From Nitrospina sp. (lineage in GTDB: Bacteria; Nitrospinota; Nitrospinia; Nitrospinales; JACRGP01), in the NCBI GenBank assembly GCA_024648695.1, contig JACAVV010000006.1:62001-126000 (forward strand): a DNA stretch of 64,000 bases, written 5' to 3'. A program made the position numbers and the translations under genes. The number at the start of each line of letters is the position of its first letter. Positions within the stretch are counted from its first letter, which is position 1. Shown piece after piece: positions 15,877 to 24,558 of the stretch. The notes beneath the pieces are model-generated. The model saw only the letters and a program-made list of their open reading frames with translations. It did no database searches and was not told the DNA's origin.

Positions 15877-17658
15877 ATGCCCTATTCCAGAAATCTGTCT
15901 TATCCCATATTGATTTTTTCTATATTCTTTATTTTTAATTTAATTGTATCCCCTGCATTTGGTTCAGAACAACCCAAGCCCAGGAGAATTTTTCTGGAAT
16001 CTAGCAATCCATCCAGTCAGACTGATTCTTTTCAGACTAATACACTTTGGCAATTGAAGAGTCGAAATGTACAGGTTGACTTTGATCATCTATCCCATTT
16101 AGCTTCTTATGATACTCTTTCTCTGAATCTGTTCCCTGATGTGGTTTTGAAAGCAAAAAAGGATCGCGTGTTCAATAACACATCCGGTAGCCAGTCCTGG
16201 GTCGGACATATTGCGGACCAACCTCTGAGCACCGTTTCCCTGGTTTTGAGCAATGATATTTTGGTTGGTAATATTGTTTCCCCAGAGTTTAGTTATCAGA
16301 TTAGAAAAAATCTCGAAGGTGGACATATCGTTCATCAGATCAACCCTGGACAATTTCCTCCCGGTGCAGACCCCATTCCGGTTAACCTTTCAGACCAGAG
16401 GGGCTCAAGTTTATCCCTGAATCCTCTGCATGATGATGGTTCGGTTGTGGATGTTCTGGTGATCTACTCCGATGATGCCCGTGATGCGGCTGGTGGTACA
16501 GCCACCATTGAGACCCTGATCGATCTTGCAGAAACGGAGACAAATACATCCTACACCAATAGCGGAATCAACCACACGATTCGCATTGTTCATCGCGAGG
16601 AAATCTCCTATGACGAATCAGGATTTACCTTTCAAAAGGCACTTGATGATGTAACAGACGGCGTCGAAATTCCTCAGGCGCAAACCCTTCGTGAACAACA
16701 TGGGGCCGACCTGGTCTCATTTTGGGTTGCGGGCGATAATACCTTTTGCGGATTGGCCTGGTTGATGACATCGGTTTCTTCTACTTTCGCTCCTAATGGC
16801 TATTCCGTAGTGGCCCAGACTTGTGCCACAGGGAATTTTTCCTTTGGGCATGAAATCGGACATAACAGCGGAGCCCGTCATGACCGGGCAAGTGATCCTA
16901 CCGACGGGGCTCCTTTTGACTTCAATCATGGGTTTGTCGACAGTCCTAATAATTTTAAGACAATCATGGGCATTGGAAGCGAAACAAGAGTTCAGTTTTA
17001 TTCCAACCCGGAAGTCAATTTCAGCGGAAACCCAACAGGGGTTGCGGAAGGACAGACCAATGCGGCGGACAACAGAAAAACCCTGAATCAAACGGCTTTA
17101 ACGGTTGCCCAATTTCGTGATTCGGTAGCCTCGGTGGGTTCTTCTGAGCCTATTTTTGAAGTCCCAAGTTCAGAGAGTATATTCTCGCCCTTTTGGCAAT
17201 CAGATTTGTTAGCCTATTCCTTTATTTCCGTTTCACACCCCTCCCTCTCTGCCATGAATTCCCAAATTGGGATGGTGGTAAAGGCAATAGATAATGATGG
17301 CAATTCTCTTTATGGAAGCACTGAATTTACAATTCAATCCTCACAAACGGAGCGCATATTCATTGTAGCCACGAATAATTTATTTATAAATCCAACCGTT
17401 GTACCCAATGGCCATTTCATAACTGGAACTCAATCCAGTAGACATGGGCAACTATTGATTCTTCCCAAAGCCAGCCATCCTAAATTACTTGCCGGCAATT
17501 CAAATAGCAAAGGTAGAGGTTTTCCGGATATCACCATGTTACATTTTTGGGGGGCGATAGTGGTTCAAGCCACTAGTACCGGGTTCGCTATGGAGTTTAT
17601 TGGCGATAATCACGATTCAAATGCGCTAATCAATTCCCGGTTTTCAGGAGTAAATTAG
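15877..17658 (+). CDS. Secreted reprolysin-like zinc metalloprotease
   Basis: 593 residues with an N-terminal signal peptide (YPILIFSIFFIFNLIVSPAFG). The catalytic site HEIGHNSGARH (residues 325-335) is the HExxHxxGxxH zinc motif of metzincins such as the reprolysin/M12B-like group; NFSFGHEIGH and the downstream MGIG Met-turn stretch support this. A propeptide-like region of about 200 residues precedes it. The last 140 residues (from SPFWQSDLLAYSFISVSHPS) form a domain shared with the next protein, ending FIGDNHDSN. An AGGA site precedes the ATG. The role is probably extracellular proteolysis; the substrate is unknown. Confidence 0.85.
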   Translation: MPYSRNLSYPILIFSIFFIFNLIVSPAFGSEQPKPRRIFLESSNPSSQTDSFQTNTLWQLKSRNVQVDFDHLSHLASYDTLSLNLFPDVVLKAKKDRVFNNTSGSQSWVGHIADQPLSTVSLVLSNDILVGNIVSPEFSYQIRKNLEGGHIVHQINPGQFPPGADPIPVNLSDQRGSSLSLNPLHDDGSVVDVLVIYSDDARDAAGGTATIETLIDLAETETNTSYTNSGINHTIRIVHREEISYDESGFTFQKALDDVTDGVEIPQAQTLREQHGADLVSFWVAGDNTFCGLAWLMTSVSSTFAPNGYSVVAQTCATGNFSFGHEIGHNSGARHDRASDPTDGAPFDFNHGFVDSPNNFKTIMGIGSETRVQFYSNPEVNFSGNPTGVAEGQTNAADNRKTLNQTALTVAQFRDSVASVGSSEPIFEVPSSESIFSPFWQSDLLAYSFISVSHPSLSAMNSQIGMVVKAIDNDGNSLYGSTEFTIQSSQTERIFIVATNNLFINPTVVPNGHFITGTQSSRHGQLLILPKASHPKLLAGNSNSKGRGFPDITMLHFWGAIVVQATSTGFAMEFIGDNHDSNALINSRFSGVN

Positions 17659-17740
17659 TAGTAGCCAATAAAACCATATTGAGGGATATAATTAATCATA
17701 TGGGACGCCGTTGGGTTCCATTATTTTCCAGGACAGGATT

Positions 17741-20482
17741 ATGAAATTGATGTCAGCTCAAAGCAAAACTCTAAAAATATTTGTTCTTTTTGGTTTATAT
17801 TTTCTTTTGCTAACAGCCTATCCTCAATTTGCAGAGGGGAATTTGCCATCACCCTTATTCCTGGAGACATCGACTCAAGTAGACCCTCCTAAAGCCACAG
17901 ATCCGTCTGTCATCAGAAGTCGCGTTGTTGATATTAATTTCAATAATGTGATTCAAGCCGATTCCTTACCAAATCAGGGACGGCCTCAGGGAAACCCTAA
18001 AATCCTGTTAAACCTGTTTTCGGACGTCCAGTTGACAGCTGTTCTCGACCAGATTAAGAAAAACTCTTCCGGAAGTTTATCCTGGGTCGGGCATATCCTG
18101 GATGAAAAGTTTTCCTCGGTTTCTCTAGTAGTTAATGGAGACTTATTGATCGGCAATATCCATCGTTTGGGACAATCCTTTCAAATCAGAAATATTGGTG
18201 GCGATAACCATGTGATTCGTGAAATGGACTTGTCCCATTTACCGCCAGGAGGGGAACCCCTGTCGGTAAGAAACATCATGGGAGACGTTCAGCCCGATTT
18301 CCGGCCGCAAGTGGATGACGGATCGCAAGTGGACGTTTTGGTTTTGTATACTGCCGATGCACGAAATGCGGCTGGGGGTACGGCAAGTATTGAAGCTTTG
18401 ATTGACTTGGCTGAGACAGAAACCAACACGTCTTATTCCAATAGCGGCATCAACCATGTCATTAGCATCGTTCACAGGGAAGAGGTGGTTTACAATGAAG
18501 GAAATAATTCATTTCAGACAATACTGGAGGACCTTACTCCGGCAGATTCTTTTGGGAATGGGAATATACCGGTAGCCCAAACCTTGAGAGACACTCACGG
18601 AGCAGATCTGGTTTCACTTTGGATCGAAGGTAATGGGTCCATATGCGGATTGGCCTGGCTGATGGATTCCCTGGGTGGTTTTGAAAGTTTCGGATACTCC
18701 ATAGTTGCTCAGGATTGCGCCACAGGAAACTTTTCTTTCGGTCACGAATTGGGACATAACAGCGGCCTTCGCCATAACCGGGAAAGTGACAACCTGGATG
18801 GCCCTTTCACCTACAATCACGGTTTACTGGATAATGCTAATAGCTTTCGAACGATCATGGCCATTGGTGCCAATCAACGGATTCAGTATTATTCCAATCC
18901 CGACGTTAATTTCAACGGCAACCCCACCGGAATAGCTATCACTGAATCCGATTCCGCGCACAACGCCATGGCCCTCAACGAAACGGTAAACGATGTGGCA
19001 AATTTCCGCGAATCGGTGAACAATGGAGGGAGCAACACCGTTACCGGCTTATGGGAAGGGACCGGTTCGGATGGTTCAGCTCTAACATTTTCCCTCGTGC
19101 AATCCGGTACCTCCTTTACAGGTACGGGAAGCACGGTATTTCAAAATATTTCTGGCAATTTTTCCATTTCGGGGACTATCACCGGAACCTCTTTTTCAGG
19201 GACTGTCACTGGAACCAGCAGTAATTGTTCTGCTCTCAATTTAACGGTTTCAGGTACCTTTAATGCCACGACTATGTCCGGTAGCCTGAACGGAACCGAA
19301 TGTTCTGGGCAGGCAGACAACATTACCTTTAACGCAACTAAAGATGACACCGGAAGCACGACCCTCAGCATTGTCTCAGCACCCTCAGGAACACCGAATC
19401 CGGCCGAATCGGAACAAGTCGTCAATTTAAGTGTGGAAGCCTTCGATACGGGAGGAGGAACCATCACCTATGCCTGGGACGCTACATGTCAAACTTTGGG
19501 TTCCAATGGAGTTTTTAATAGCAAAACGGTACAAAATCCCATCTGGACAGCCCCGACAAATATAACGGGAAACCAGCAGTCCTGTACCATATCCATCACT
19601 GTGACCAACACCAATACAGGTTCTGCATCAGATTCATTTTCCCAGATGGTCAATGCCGTGGAGGACGAAACGGTATTCACTTCACCCCCTGCATCCAATA
19701 AAAGTTTCCTTAATCCCGGCGAAGCGGTGAATCTTACTTCCACGGCCACGCATTCTACTAACGCAACATTAAGTTACGCATGGACCTCTACCTGCCCAAA
19801 TCTCAGTTCCAATGGGTCCTTTGGAAATGCCAGTTCTCCCAACACCACCTGGCAGGCCCCAAGTCACAATACCGGATTCACGCAGGCCTGCGACCTGAAG
19901 TTAACCGTAAGCGCCACTGATACCGACGATCTGGTGGGAACTGTTTCTCAGTTCGTAAAATCAAGTGCCGATGGTGTGTTTACCAGAGAAGGGTTTGGAT
20001 TCATTGTGTCACCCTTTTGGCAGGCGGATGACTCCACCTATACCTTCATGTCAATTTCTCACCCTTCCCAATCAGGAATGAATTCCGAAATTGGACTCAT
20101 CATCAACGCCGTGCTCAACGACAATGAAACTCTGTTTGGCTCCACCGAATTCACTATACGATCGTCAAGCACTCAAAGAGTCTTTATTGTTGGAACCAAT
20201 AATCCCATACTCAACCCAACAACCCTGCCAGATTTTAAATTCGTCGCAGGGACAACCGGAGGCGCTCACGGTCAATTGCTGATCAAACCCAAAGCCAGCA
20301 ATCCGGAACAGTTAGCAGGCAACGCTAGCAGTCCCGGACGCGGCTATCCCGACATCACCCAATTGAACGTTTGGGGAGCCATCGTCGTGCAATCCACCAG
20401 CACCGGTTTCGCCATGGAATTCATAGGGGACAACCAGGATTCCCGCGCCGTTAATACGCCTAATGTTTCGGGAACAAATTAA
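17741..20482 (+). CDS. Secreted reprolysin-like zinc metalloprotease with Ig-like inserts (paralogue)
   Basis: 913 residues from the ATG at 17741 (AGGA sites at 17729 and 17735), with signal peptide (IFVLFGLYFLLLTAYPQFAEG). It parallels the previous protein: pro-region, zinc motif HELGHNSGLRH (residues 335-345), then the shared C-terminal domain SPFWQADDSTYTFMSISHPS to FIGDNQDSR. Between them sits about 300 extra residues: a Ser/Thr/Gly-rich beta domain (TGLWEGTGSDGS..., with FSGTVTGTSSNCSALNL) and two Ig/PKD-like modules containing paired Cys (TYAWDATCQTL, SYAWTSTCPNL). The pair is a tandem duplication followed by domain insertion or loss. Confidence 0.85.
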   Translation: MKLMSAQSKTLKIFVLFGLYFLLLTAYPQFAEGNLPSPLFLETSTQVDPPKATDPSVIRSRVVDINFNNVIQADSLPNQGRPQGNPKILLNLFSDVQLTAVLDQIKKNSSGSLSWVGHILDEKFSSVSLVVNGDLLIGNIHRLGQSFQIRNIGGDNHVIREMDLSHLPPGGEPLSVRNIMGDVQPDFRPQVDDGSQVDVLVLYTADARNAAGGTASIEALIDLAETETNTSYSNSGINHVISIVHREEVVYNEGNNSFQTILEDLTPADSFGNGNIPVAQTLRDTHGADLVSLWIEGNGSICGLAWLMDSLGGFESFGYSIVAQDCATGNFSFGHELGHNSGLRHNRESDNLDGPFTYNHGLLDNANSFRTIMAIGANQRIQYYSNPDVNFNGNPTGIAITESDSAHNAMALNETVNDVANFRESVNNGGSNTVTGLWEGTGSDGSALTFSLVQSGTSFTGTGSTVFQNISGNFSISGTITGTSFSGTVTGTSSNCSALNLTVSGTFNATTMSGSLNGTECSGQADNITFNATKDDTGSTTLSIVSAPSGTPNPAESEQVVNLSVEAFDTGGGTITYAWDATCQTLGSNGVFNSKTVQNPIWTAPTNITGNQQSCTISITVTNTNTGSASDSFSQMVNAVEDETVFTSPPASNKSFLNPGEAVNLTSTATHSTNATLSYAWTSTCPNLSSNGSFGNASSPNTTWQAPSHNTGFTQACDLKLTVSATDTDDLVGTVSQFVKSSADGVFTREGFGFIVSPFWQADDSTYTFMSISHPSQSGMNSEIGLIINAVLNDNETLFGSTEFTIRSSSTQRVFIVGTNNPILNPTTLPDFKFVAGTTGGAHGQLLIKPKASNPEQLAGNASSPGRGYPDITQLNVWGAIVVQSTSTGFAMEFIGDNQDSRAVNTPNVSGTN

Positions 20483-20684
20483 GAAGCACCCAGCCTTTGT
20501 TGAAAAACCGGGGAAATAAGGAACCCGTGTTATGGATAAGAAATCAACAAACCCCAAAAAGGTAGGCCTTCTTCCCCATAATTCACTCTCACCTTAAATA
20601 CTTTCCCTCTAAAGGAAAGGGTGACTCCTATCTATTCCATAACTCGGGTTAAGATTTGTCGCAAATTTGAAACTGTTTATCCTT

Positions 20685-20939
20685 TTAAACAAACAATTCC
20701 CATTTCCGACGTTTCTTTTTTTTTAGGAATTTTCTAATTTTCTTGAGAAGTTCTTTGTCTTTTTTGGGGACAGGTAATTTTTCCGGAATCAATGCCTTTT
20801 TTTTAGTTTCACCCATTTGCATGGAAGGCAATGCGCTTATCAATGTATCCGGATTTGCTAATAAAGCGGGGGGACAAATTACAGCAAAAAACCATAATAA
20901 GAGAAAGGTGGAAACGGTGCGTTTAATAGAAATTTTCAT
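20685..20939 (-). CDS. Small basic secreted protein, unknown
   Basis: 84 residues: an N-terminal signal peptide (about residues 8-28, ending PPALLA) followed by a short linker and a very Lys-rich C-terminus (KKDKELLKKIRKFLKKKKRRK). No family is recognised. It could bind nucleic acid or envelope anionic polymers, but that is only suggested by charge. No ribosome site is obvious near the ATG at 20939. Confidence 0.5.
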   Translation of the reverse strand: MKISIKRTVSTFLLLWFFAVICPPALLANPDTLISALPSMQMGETKKKALIPEKLPVPKKDKELLKKIRKFLKKKKRRKWELFV

Positions 20940-21127
20940 TGCAACAACTATAAGTTAAAATTCTTCCCTCTCCAGTGTACATACCCATTTATGTATTTTG
21001 GAGTTATGAAGGAGATTAGGTTAACAATTGTAGCAACATATTCAATCTATTTGGTTTGAATTTAGTTAGGATTTAATTATTAATTAATCAACAATTCTAC
21101 CGGCGAAAAAGAGATGCCTAGAATTTT

Positions 21128-21158
21128 CAGACCCGGGAGATTCAACCTCCCGGGTCTG
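21128..21158. repeat. Perfect 12-base inverted repeat
   Basis: CAGACCCGGGAG and CTCCCGGGTCTG flank a seven-base loop (21140-21146). Neither strand has a T-tract next to it, so it is not a classic terminator. It stands in a 320-base gap (20940-21259) between two minus-strand genes where nothing else is seen. Confidence 0.7.
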
Positions 21159-21259
21159 ACCAGGGTTTAAACAAAGCTTTTATGGCGAAAGTGTCTATAG
21201 AGTCTGACTTTTATACAAAAATTATTAAAGGGTTTAAAAAATGCTTTTTCAGCAACCTG

Positions 21260-21445
21260 TTAGTCATAATTTGGGTAGTCCCCACTAAAACCATAACCAT
21301 CCATTGCAACTATTTCTTCTTTTGCCTTGTTACCTTGAGAATTTTGGGAAACCGTATCCGGTTTTGGGGTCATGCCACTGCACCCAGAAAACAAAAAAGC
21401 CGCAAAAATAAACCCAACTAAATAAAATCGAGTTAGCTTAATCAT
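21260..21445 (-). CDS. Small lipoprotein
   Basis: 61 residues from the ATG at 21445, which has a clean GGAGG site seven bases upstream; eleven further in-frame codons are probably untranslated. The lipoprotein signal FIFAAFLFSGC ends in a lipobox (LFSGC), followed by a short mature chain of about 40 residues (SGMTPKPDTVSQNSQGNK...GFSGDYPNYD). No known domain. It is divergent from the Fur-controlled BFD gene. Confidence 0.75.
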   Translation of the reverse strand: MIKLTRFYLVGFIFAAFLFSGCSGMTPKPDTVSQNSQGNKAKEEIVAMDGYGFSGDYPNYD

Positions 21446-21591
21446 GATAACACCTCCAAAAATTATCCTTCGAAGCATTTCAATAATTACAATAATCTAA
21501 TTCTACTCTAACTAAAAACTAATAGTTTTACAAATTAAGTTTAAATTATGCCTTGGTATAATCAGGTAAAGTTGATAATTTCAACTAAAGT

Positions 21592-21634
21592 TTGACAAAA
21601 AGAGTTCACTTTTTTAAAATGATAATTATTATCA
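21592..21634 (+). promoter_or_regulatory. Sigma70 promoter with overlapping Fur box
   Basis: TTGACA (21592-21597), a 17-base spacer and TAAAAT (21615-21620) form a near-consensus promoter. A perfect 7-1-7 Fur palindrome TGATAAT-T-ATTATCA occupies 21620-21634, covering the end of the -10 box and the predicted start of transcription (about 21627). Iron-bound Fur would block this promoter, so the downstream gene should be expressed in low iron. Confidence 0.85.
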
Positions 21635-21642
21635 ATTGAAAG

Positions 21643-21966
21643 ATGGCATCCTTTCTTTTCCTTAGGCTTTGTTACACCGTGTCCAACGACGAAATTATTT
21701 GCCAGTGTTTTCAGGTTTCTGAAAGGACTATTCGGGCGAATATTAAACATAAAAATCTGAAGGACATCGAACAAGTCACCGAAGCGTGTGAGGCTGGTGG
21801 TGGATGTCACTCCTGCCACATTCTCATTCAACTTTTTATTGATGAGTATCAAAACCAGAATCGACCCGCGAAAGACCTTGTGGTTGATCATGCGTCTAAA
21901 GTCAGCAAACGTGGAATCCTGAGCCGGTTTTTCTCTAAATTCAAACCAAAAACCAGCCCAGTCTGA
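21643..21966 (+). CDS. BFD-like [2Fe-2S] ferredoxin domain protein
   Basis: A 107-residue protein whose residues 18-70 form a bacterioferritin-associated ferredoxin (BFD)/NifU central domain with four Cys ligands: Cys20 and Cys22 (ICQCFQVSE), Cys55 and Cys58 (GGGCHSCH). Bfd reduces bacterioferritin iron for release. The last 35 residues are basic (KRGILSRFFSKFKPK), unlike the short classical Bfd. The upstream Fur box fits this role. The start is uncertain: ATG at 21643 lies only about 16 bases after the predicted transcript start; a GTG at 21679 (VSNDEIICQC) would give the length usual for the family. Confidence 0.82.
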   Translation: MASFLFLRLCYTVSNDEIICQCFQVSERTIRANIKHKNLKDIEQVTEACEAGGGCHSCHILIQLFIDEYQNQNRPAKDLVVDHASKVSKRGILSRFFSKFKPKTSPV

Positions 21967-22100
21967 GTTTATCCTCTCCTCTTTTCTGACTGATATTTTA
22001 GGACTTGTATCCATTCCTCTCTTGTCTTATCCCTTTCAAATACGTTATCATCCTTGCAGAATATTTTTCGAACAACTATTAATTTTACAAGTGGATCGCG

Positions 22101-22646
22101 ATGAAAACTAAAGACTGTATTTTATTCAGCGGCGGAGCCAAGGGCACTGAAGAAGCATTTGGTGCGCAAGCGGAAAAGATAGGTGTTGAGGAGGTCAATT
22201 TTTCCTTTGAGGGTCATCAGACACAAAGGACGCGTGGTATCCGTTTTCTCACAAACGAGGAACTGGCCAAGGGGGATGTCAGCCTGGTATATATTTCTAA
22301 ATTGATGAACCGCAAATACAACAATGCGCCCCTTTTTCGAAAAGTCCTGCAAAGCATCTGGCATATTATTAATAACGCGCAGGAAGTGTTTGTGGTCGGT
22401 AAAATCCTTGAGGACAACACCGTAAAGGGAGGAACCGGCTGGGGCGCGGAATTTGCCAAGATTTGCAACAAGACCTTGTTCGTGTTCGATCAGGAAAAGG
22501 AAGAATGGTTTCAGTGGACCGGTAGTGCCTGGAAGCAAGACGATCCTAAAATAAGACAACAACATTTTGCCGGCACCGGAACGCGATTTCTGAATAGCGC
22601 CGGCGAAAAAGCCATTCAGGATTTGTTCGAACGTTCCTTTCAATAA
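22101..22646 (+). CDS. Conserved protein with a SLOG/LOG-like Rossmann fold, unknown
   Basis: 181 residues. The opening KDCILFSGGAKGTEEAFGAQAEKIG with the GGAKG loop and a later GGTGWGAEFAK (about residue 111) recall nucleotide-binding loops of the SLOG/LOG superfamily, as does the closing FAGTGTRFLNSAGEKAIQDLF. I cannot name a substrate. It lies 11 bases upstream of larC on the same strand, so the two are probably co-transcribed. Confidence 0.55.
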   Translation: MKTKDCILFSGGAKGTEEAFGAQAEKIGVEEVNFSFEGHQTQRTRGIRFLTNEELAKGDVSLVYISKLMNRKYNNAPLFRKVLQSIWHIINNAQEVFVVGKILEDNTVKGGTGWGAEFAKICNKTLFVFDQEKEEWFQWTGSAWKQDDPKIRQQHFAGTGTRFLNSAGEKAIQDLFERSFQ

Positions 22647-22657
22647 TAATCCCCTAA

Positions 22658-23845
22658 ATGAAAATCGCCTATTTTGATTGTTCGTCCGGAATCAGCGGAG
22701 ATATGATTCTGGGAAGTTTGGTCGATTTGGGCGTTTCCGTTAAAGAGATTCAGCGGCAATTGAGTTCTCTGGACTTGAAGGGTTACCGTCTCAGGTCCCG
22801 GCGCGAAAAACGTGGCAGTATTGTAGGCACCAAGGTGGATGTGCAGATTGACAAATCACCAAAGGTCAAACCACCCTCCCGTTATTTTTCCAAAATTTCA
22901 AATTTGATCGAATCATCCAACCTTTCGGAAGCGGTAAAAAAACACTCCATTGCCGTTTTCAAACGCCTCGCAAAAGCCGAAGCTAAGGTGCACCGGACGA
23001 CTATTCAAAAAATCCATTTTCACGAGGTGGGTGCCATTGATTCCATTGTCGATATTGTGGGAGGCGTGGTTGCTCTTGATTTATTGGGTGTTGACCGCAT
23101 TCATTGTTCATCATTAAACACTGGAGAAGGACAAGTCGTTTGCGAACACGGCACCCTACCCGTTCCCGCCCCTGCTACCCTGGAATTATTACAAGGGATT
23201 CCTTGCTATTCCAGTGGCATTAAGAAAGAACTCACAACACCCACCGGTGCAGCCATGATCGGTCATTTTGTCGATGAATTCGGTTCCCTCCCTCCGCTCA
23301 AAATAATAAAAACGGGATATGGTGCAGGCGGTCACAGGATACCGGAACTGCCAAATTTCCTTCGTGTCATTTTGGGCGAGTCAGTAGATGTTGAAACTCC
23401 TACCTCCCTGGAAATAATTGAAACCAATATCGACGATATGAACCCTGAGTTTTATGAACTGATTATGGACAGGTTATTCGAAGCGGGGGCTGTGGATGTT
23501 TACCTGACGCCCATCCAGATGAAGAAAAACCGCCCTGCTACCAAACTTAGCGTCCTGGTCCACGCATTAAAAAGGGATGAAGTCATTCAGATATTACTAA
23601 AGGAAACGTCTACTTTCGGCGTTCGATATTTTTCTGCCAAGCGACAGGTCTTGGATCGTTCCATCAAACGAATGAAATCGCCCTGGGGAATGGTCAGGGT
23701 AAAGCTGGGTCAATGGGAGCAAAAAGCTATGCGGGTATCACCGGAGTATGACGATTGCAGGATCATCGCCCAAAAAGAAAACCTGCCAATTAAGAAAGTT
23801 TATGAAGAAGTCTTGAAACTGGCGAAGGAAAAATACAAAATCTAA
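22658..23845 (+). CDS. larC: Nickel-pincer cofactor biosynthesis protein LarC (DUF111)
   Basis: 395 residues matching LarC, the CTP-dependent cyclometallase that inserts nickel into the pyridinium bis-thiocarboxylate precursor to form the nickel-pincer cofactor of lactate racemase and relatives. The start MKIAYFDCSSGISGDMILGSLVDLG, the IHFHEVGAIDSIVDIVGG block and the LTTPTGAAMIGHFV segment are diagnostic; the C-terminal half (IETNIDDMNPEFYELIMDRLFEAGAVDVYLTPIQMKKNRPA) is fused in one frame, unlike lactobacilli where translation uses a frameshift. LarA, LarB and LarE are not in the window, so the target enzyme is elsewhere. Confidence 0.92.
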   Translation: MKIAYFDCSSGISGDMILGSLVDLGVSVKEIQRQLSSLDLKGYRLRSRREKRGSIVGTKVDVQIDKSPKVKPPSRYFSKISNLIESSNLSEAVKKHSIAVFKRLAKAEAKVHRTTIQKIHFHEVGAIDSIVDIVGGVVALDLLGVDRIHCSSLNTGEGQVVCEHGTLPVPAPATLELLQGIPCYSSGIKKELTTPTGAAMIGHFVDEFGSLPPLKIIKTGYGAGGHRIPELPNFLRVILGESVDVETPTSLEIIETNIDDMNPEFYELIMDRLFEAGAVDVYLTPIQMKKNRPATKLSVLVHALKRDEVIQILLKETSTFGVRYFSAKRQVLDRSIKRMKSPWGMVRVKLGQWEQKAMRVSPEYDDCRIIAQKENLPIKKVYEEVLKLAKEKYKI

Positions 23846-23864
23846 TGCACAATTTTCCAAAAAA

Positions 23865-24140
23865 CTACAACCCGTGTTTCCCCATAAACTCGCGGTAGTG
23901 CTTCTGGTAGAGAACATCCCATTCTTCGGTGCCTTCGCGAATATTGCGGGAATACGATTCCAGAGTTTTTCTTACTTCCGTGTCCGCTTCATCCTCGACC
24001 TTTAACTCTTCAGTCATAACACGGGTGATATCGAGACGAATGTCGTTGAGGTCGGCTTTATAATCCAGTTCGTCACGCTTTTCAAAATCCTTGACAATCA
24101 ATTTGCTGATGTAATTAATTTTTTCTCTGCTTATTTTCAT
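23865..24140 (-). CDS. DUF507 family protein (downstream copy)
   Basis: 91 residues with the DUF507 opening MKISREKINYISKLIVKDFE and the acidic helix IRLDITRVMTEELKVEDE; the C-terminus ends WDVLYQKHYREFMGKHGL. The family is small, all-helical and of unknown function, common in Deltaproteobacteria and Nitrospinota. It is paired with another DUF507 gene 13 bases upstream. Confidence 0.85.
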   Translation of the reverse strand: MKISREKINYISKLIVKDFEKRDELDYKADLNDIRLDITRVMTEELKVEDEADTEVRKTLESYSRNIREGTEEWDVLYQKHYREFMGKHGL

Positions 24141-24153
24141 TGAGTCCTGTTAA

Positions 24154-24435
24154 TTATAAAATCAATCCCCGTTCACGAACCAGCCTGGACTTAACCAGTT
24201 GGAACGCTCGACCATAATCCATCATTTCGCGCTCATAAGACTGGGTGCGCGTCTCCAGCAGGGTTTTCACTTCCTCATTCAACTGGTCTTCGACCATGAG
24301 GTCCTCTGTAATAATGTGATTGATAATCGTTTCTAATTTTTCAGGTGGTTCGTCCCAGATCAGGAAATCATTTTCCAACAGGGAGCGTACTATTTTCTTT
24401 GAAATCCTCTCTATCAATTCCTTGCTAAGTCTCAT
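24154..24435 (-). CDS. DUF507 family protein (upstream copy)
   Basis: 93 residues from the ATG at 24435 (MRLSKELIERISKKIVRSLLE), the usual DUF507 beginning; the frame is open a further 20 codons into the tRNA region and I do not take those as coding. The ILEDLMVEDQLNEEVKTLLE-type block (IITEDLMVEDQLNEEV) matches its neighbour's TEELKVEDEADTEV, so the two are ancient duplicates. They are transcribed together, just 3' of the tRNA-Gly gene on the same strand. Confidence 0.83.
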   Translation of the reverse strand: MRLSKELIERISKKIVRSLLENDFLIWDEPPEKLETIINHIITEDLMVEDQLNEEVKTLLETRTQSYEREMMDYGRAFQLVKSRLVRERGLIL

Positions 24436-24465
24436 GTATTCCAAAATATCTAAATTGTTATCATA

Positions 24466-24540
24466 AGCGAGCGACGGGATTTTAACCCGCGACATTCAGC
24501 TTGGGAAGCTGACACTCTACCAACTGAGCTATACACCCGC
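24466..24540 (-). tRNA. tRNA-Gly(CCC), abnormal
   Basis: Read on the minus strand: acceptor GCGGGTG pairs with CGCTCGC (two G-U pairs), D-arm GCTC-AGTTGGTA-GAGT, anticodon stem TCAGC/GCTGA with loop TTCCCAA (anticodon CCC), T-arm GCGGG/CCCGT. Two departures are clear: two extra bases (TATA instead of TA) join the acceptor and D stems, and the T-loop is TTAAAAT instead of TTCAAAT, losing the nearly universal C56. No CCA is encoded. It may be a decaying or minor tRNA. Confidence 0.75.
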
Positions 24541-24558
24541 AAGCCTTCCTAAAAACTA

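Noticed and set aside
21562-22014. 150-codon minus-strand frame across the BFD gene
   Set aside because: Antisense to a gene with clear Cys motifs and a Fur-controlled promoter; no family resemblance.
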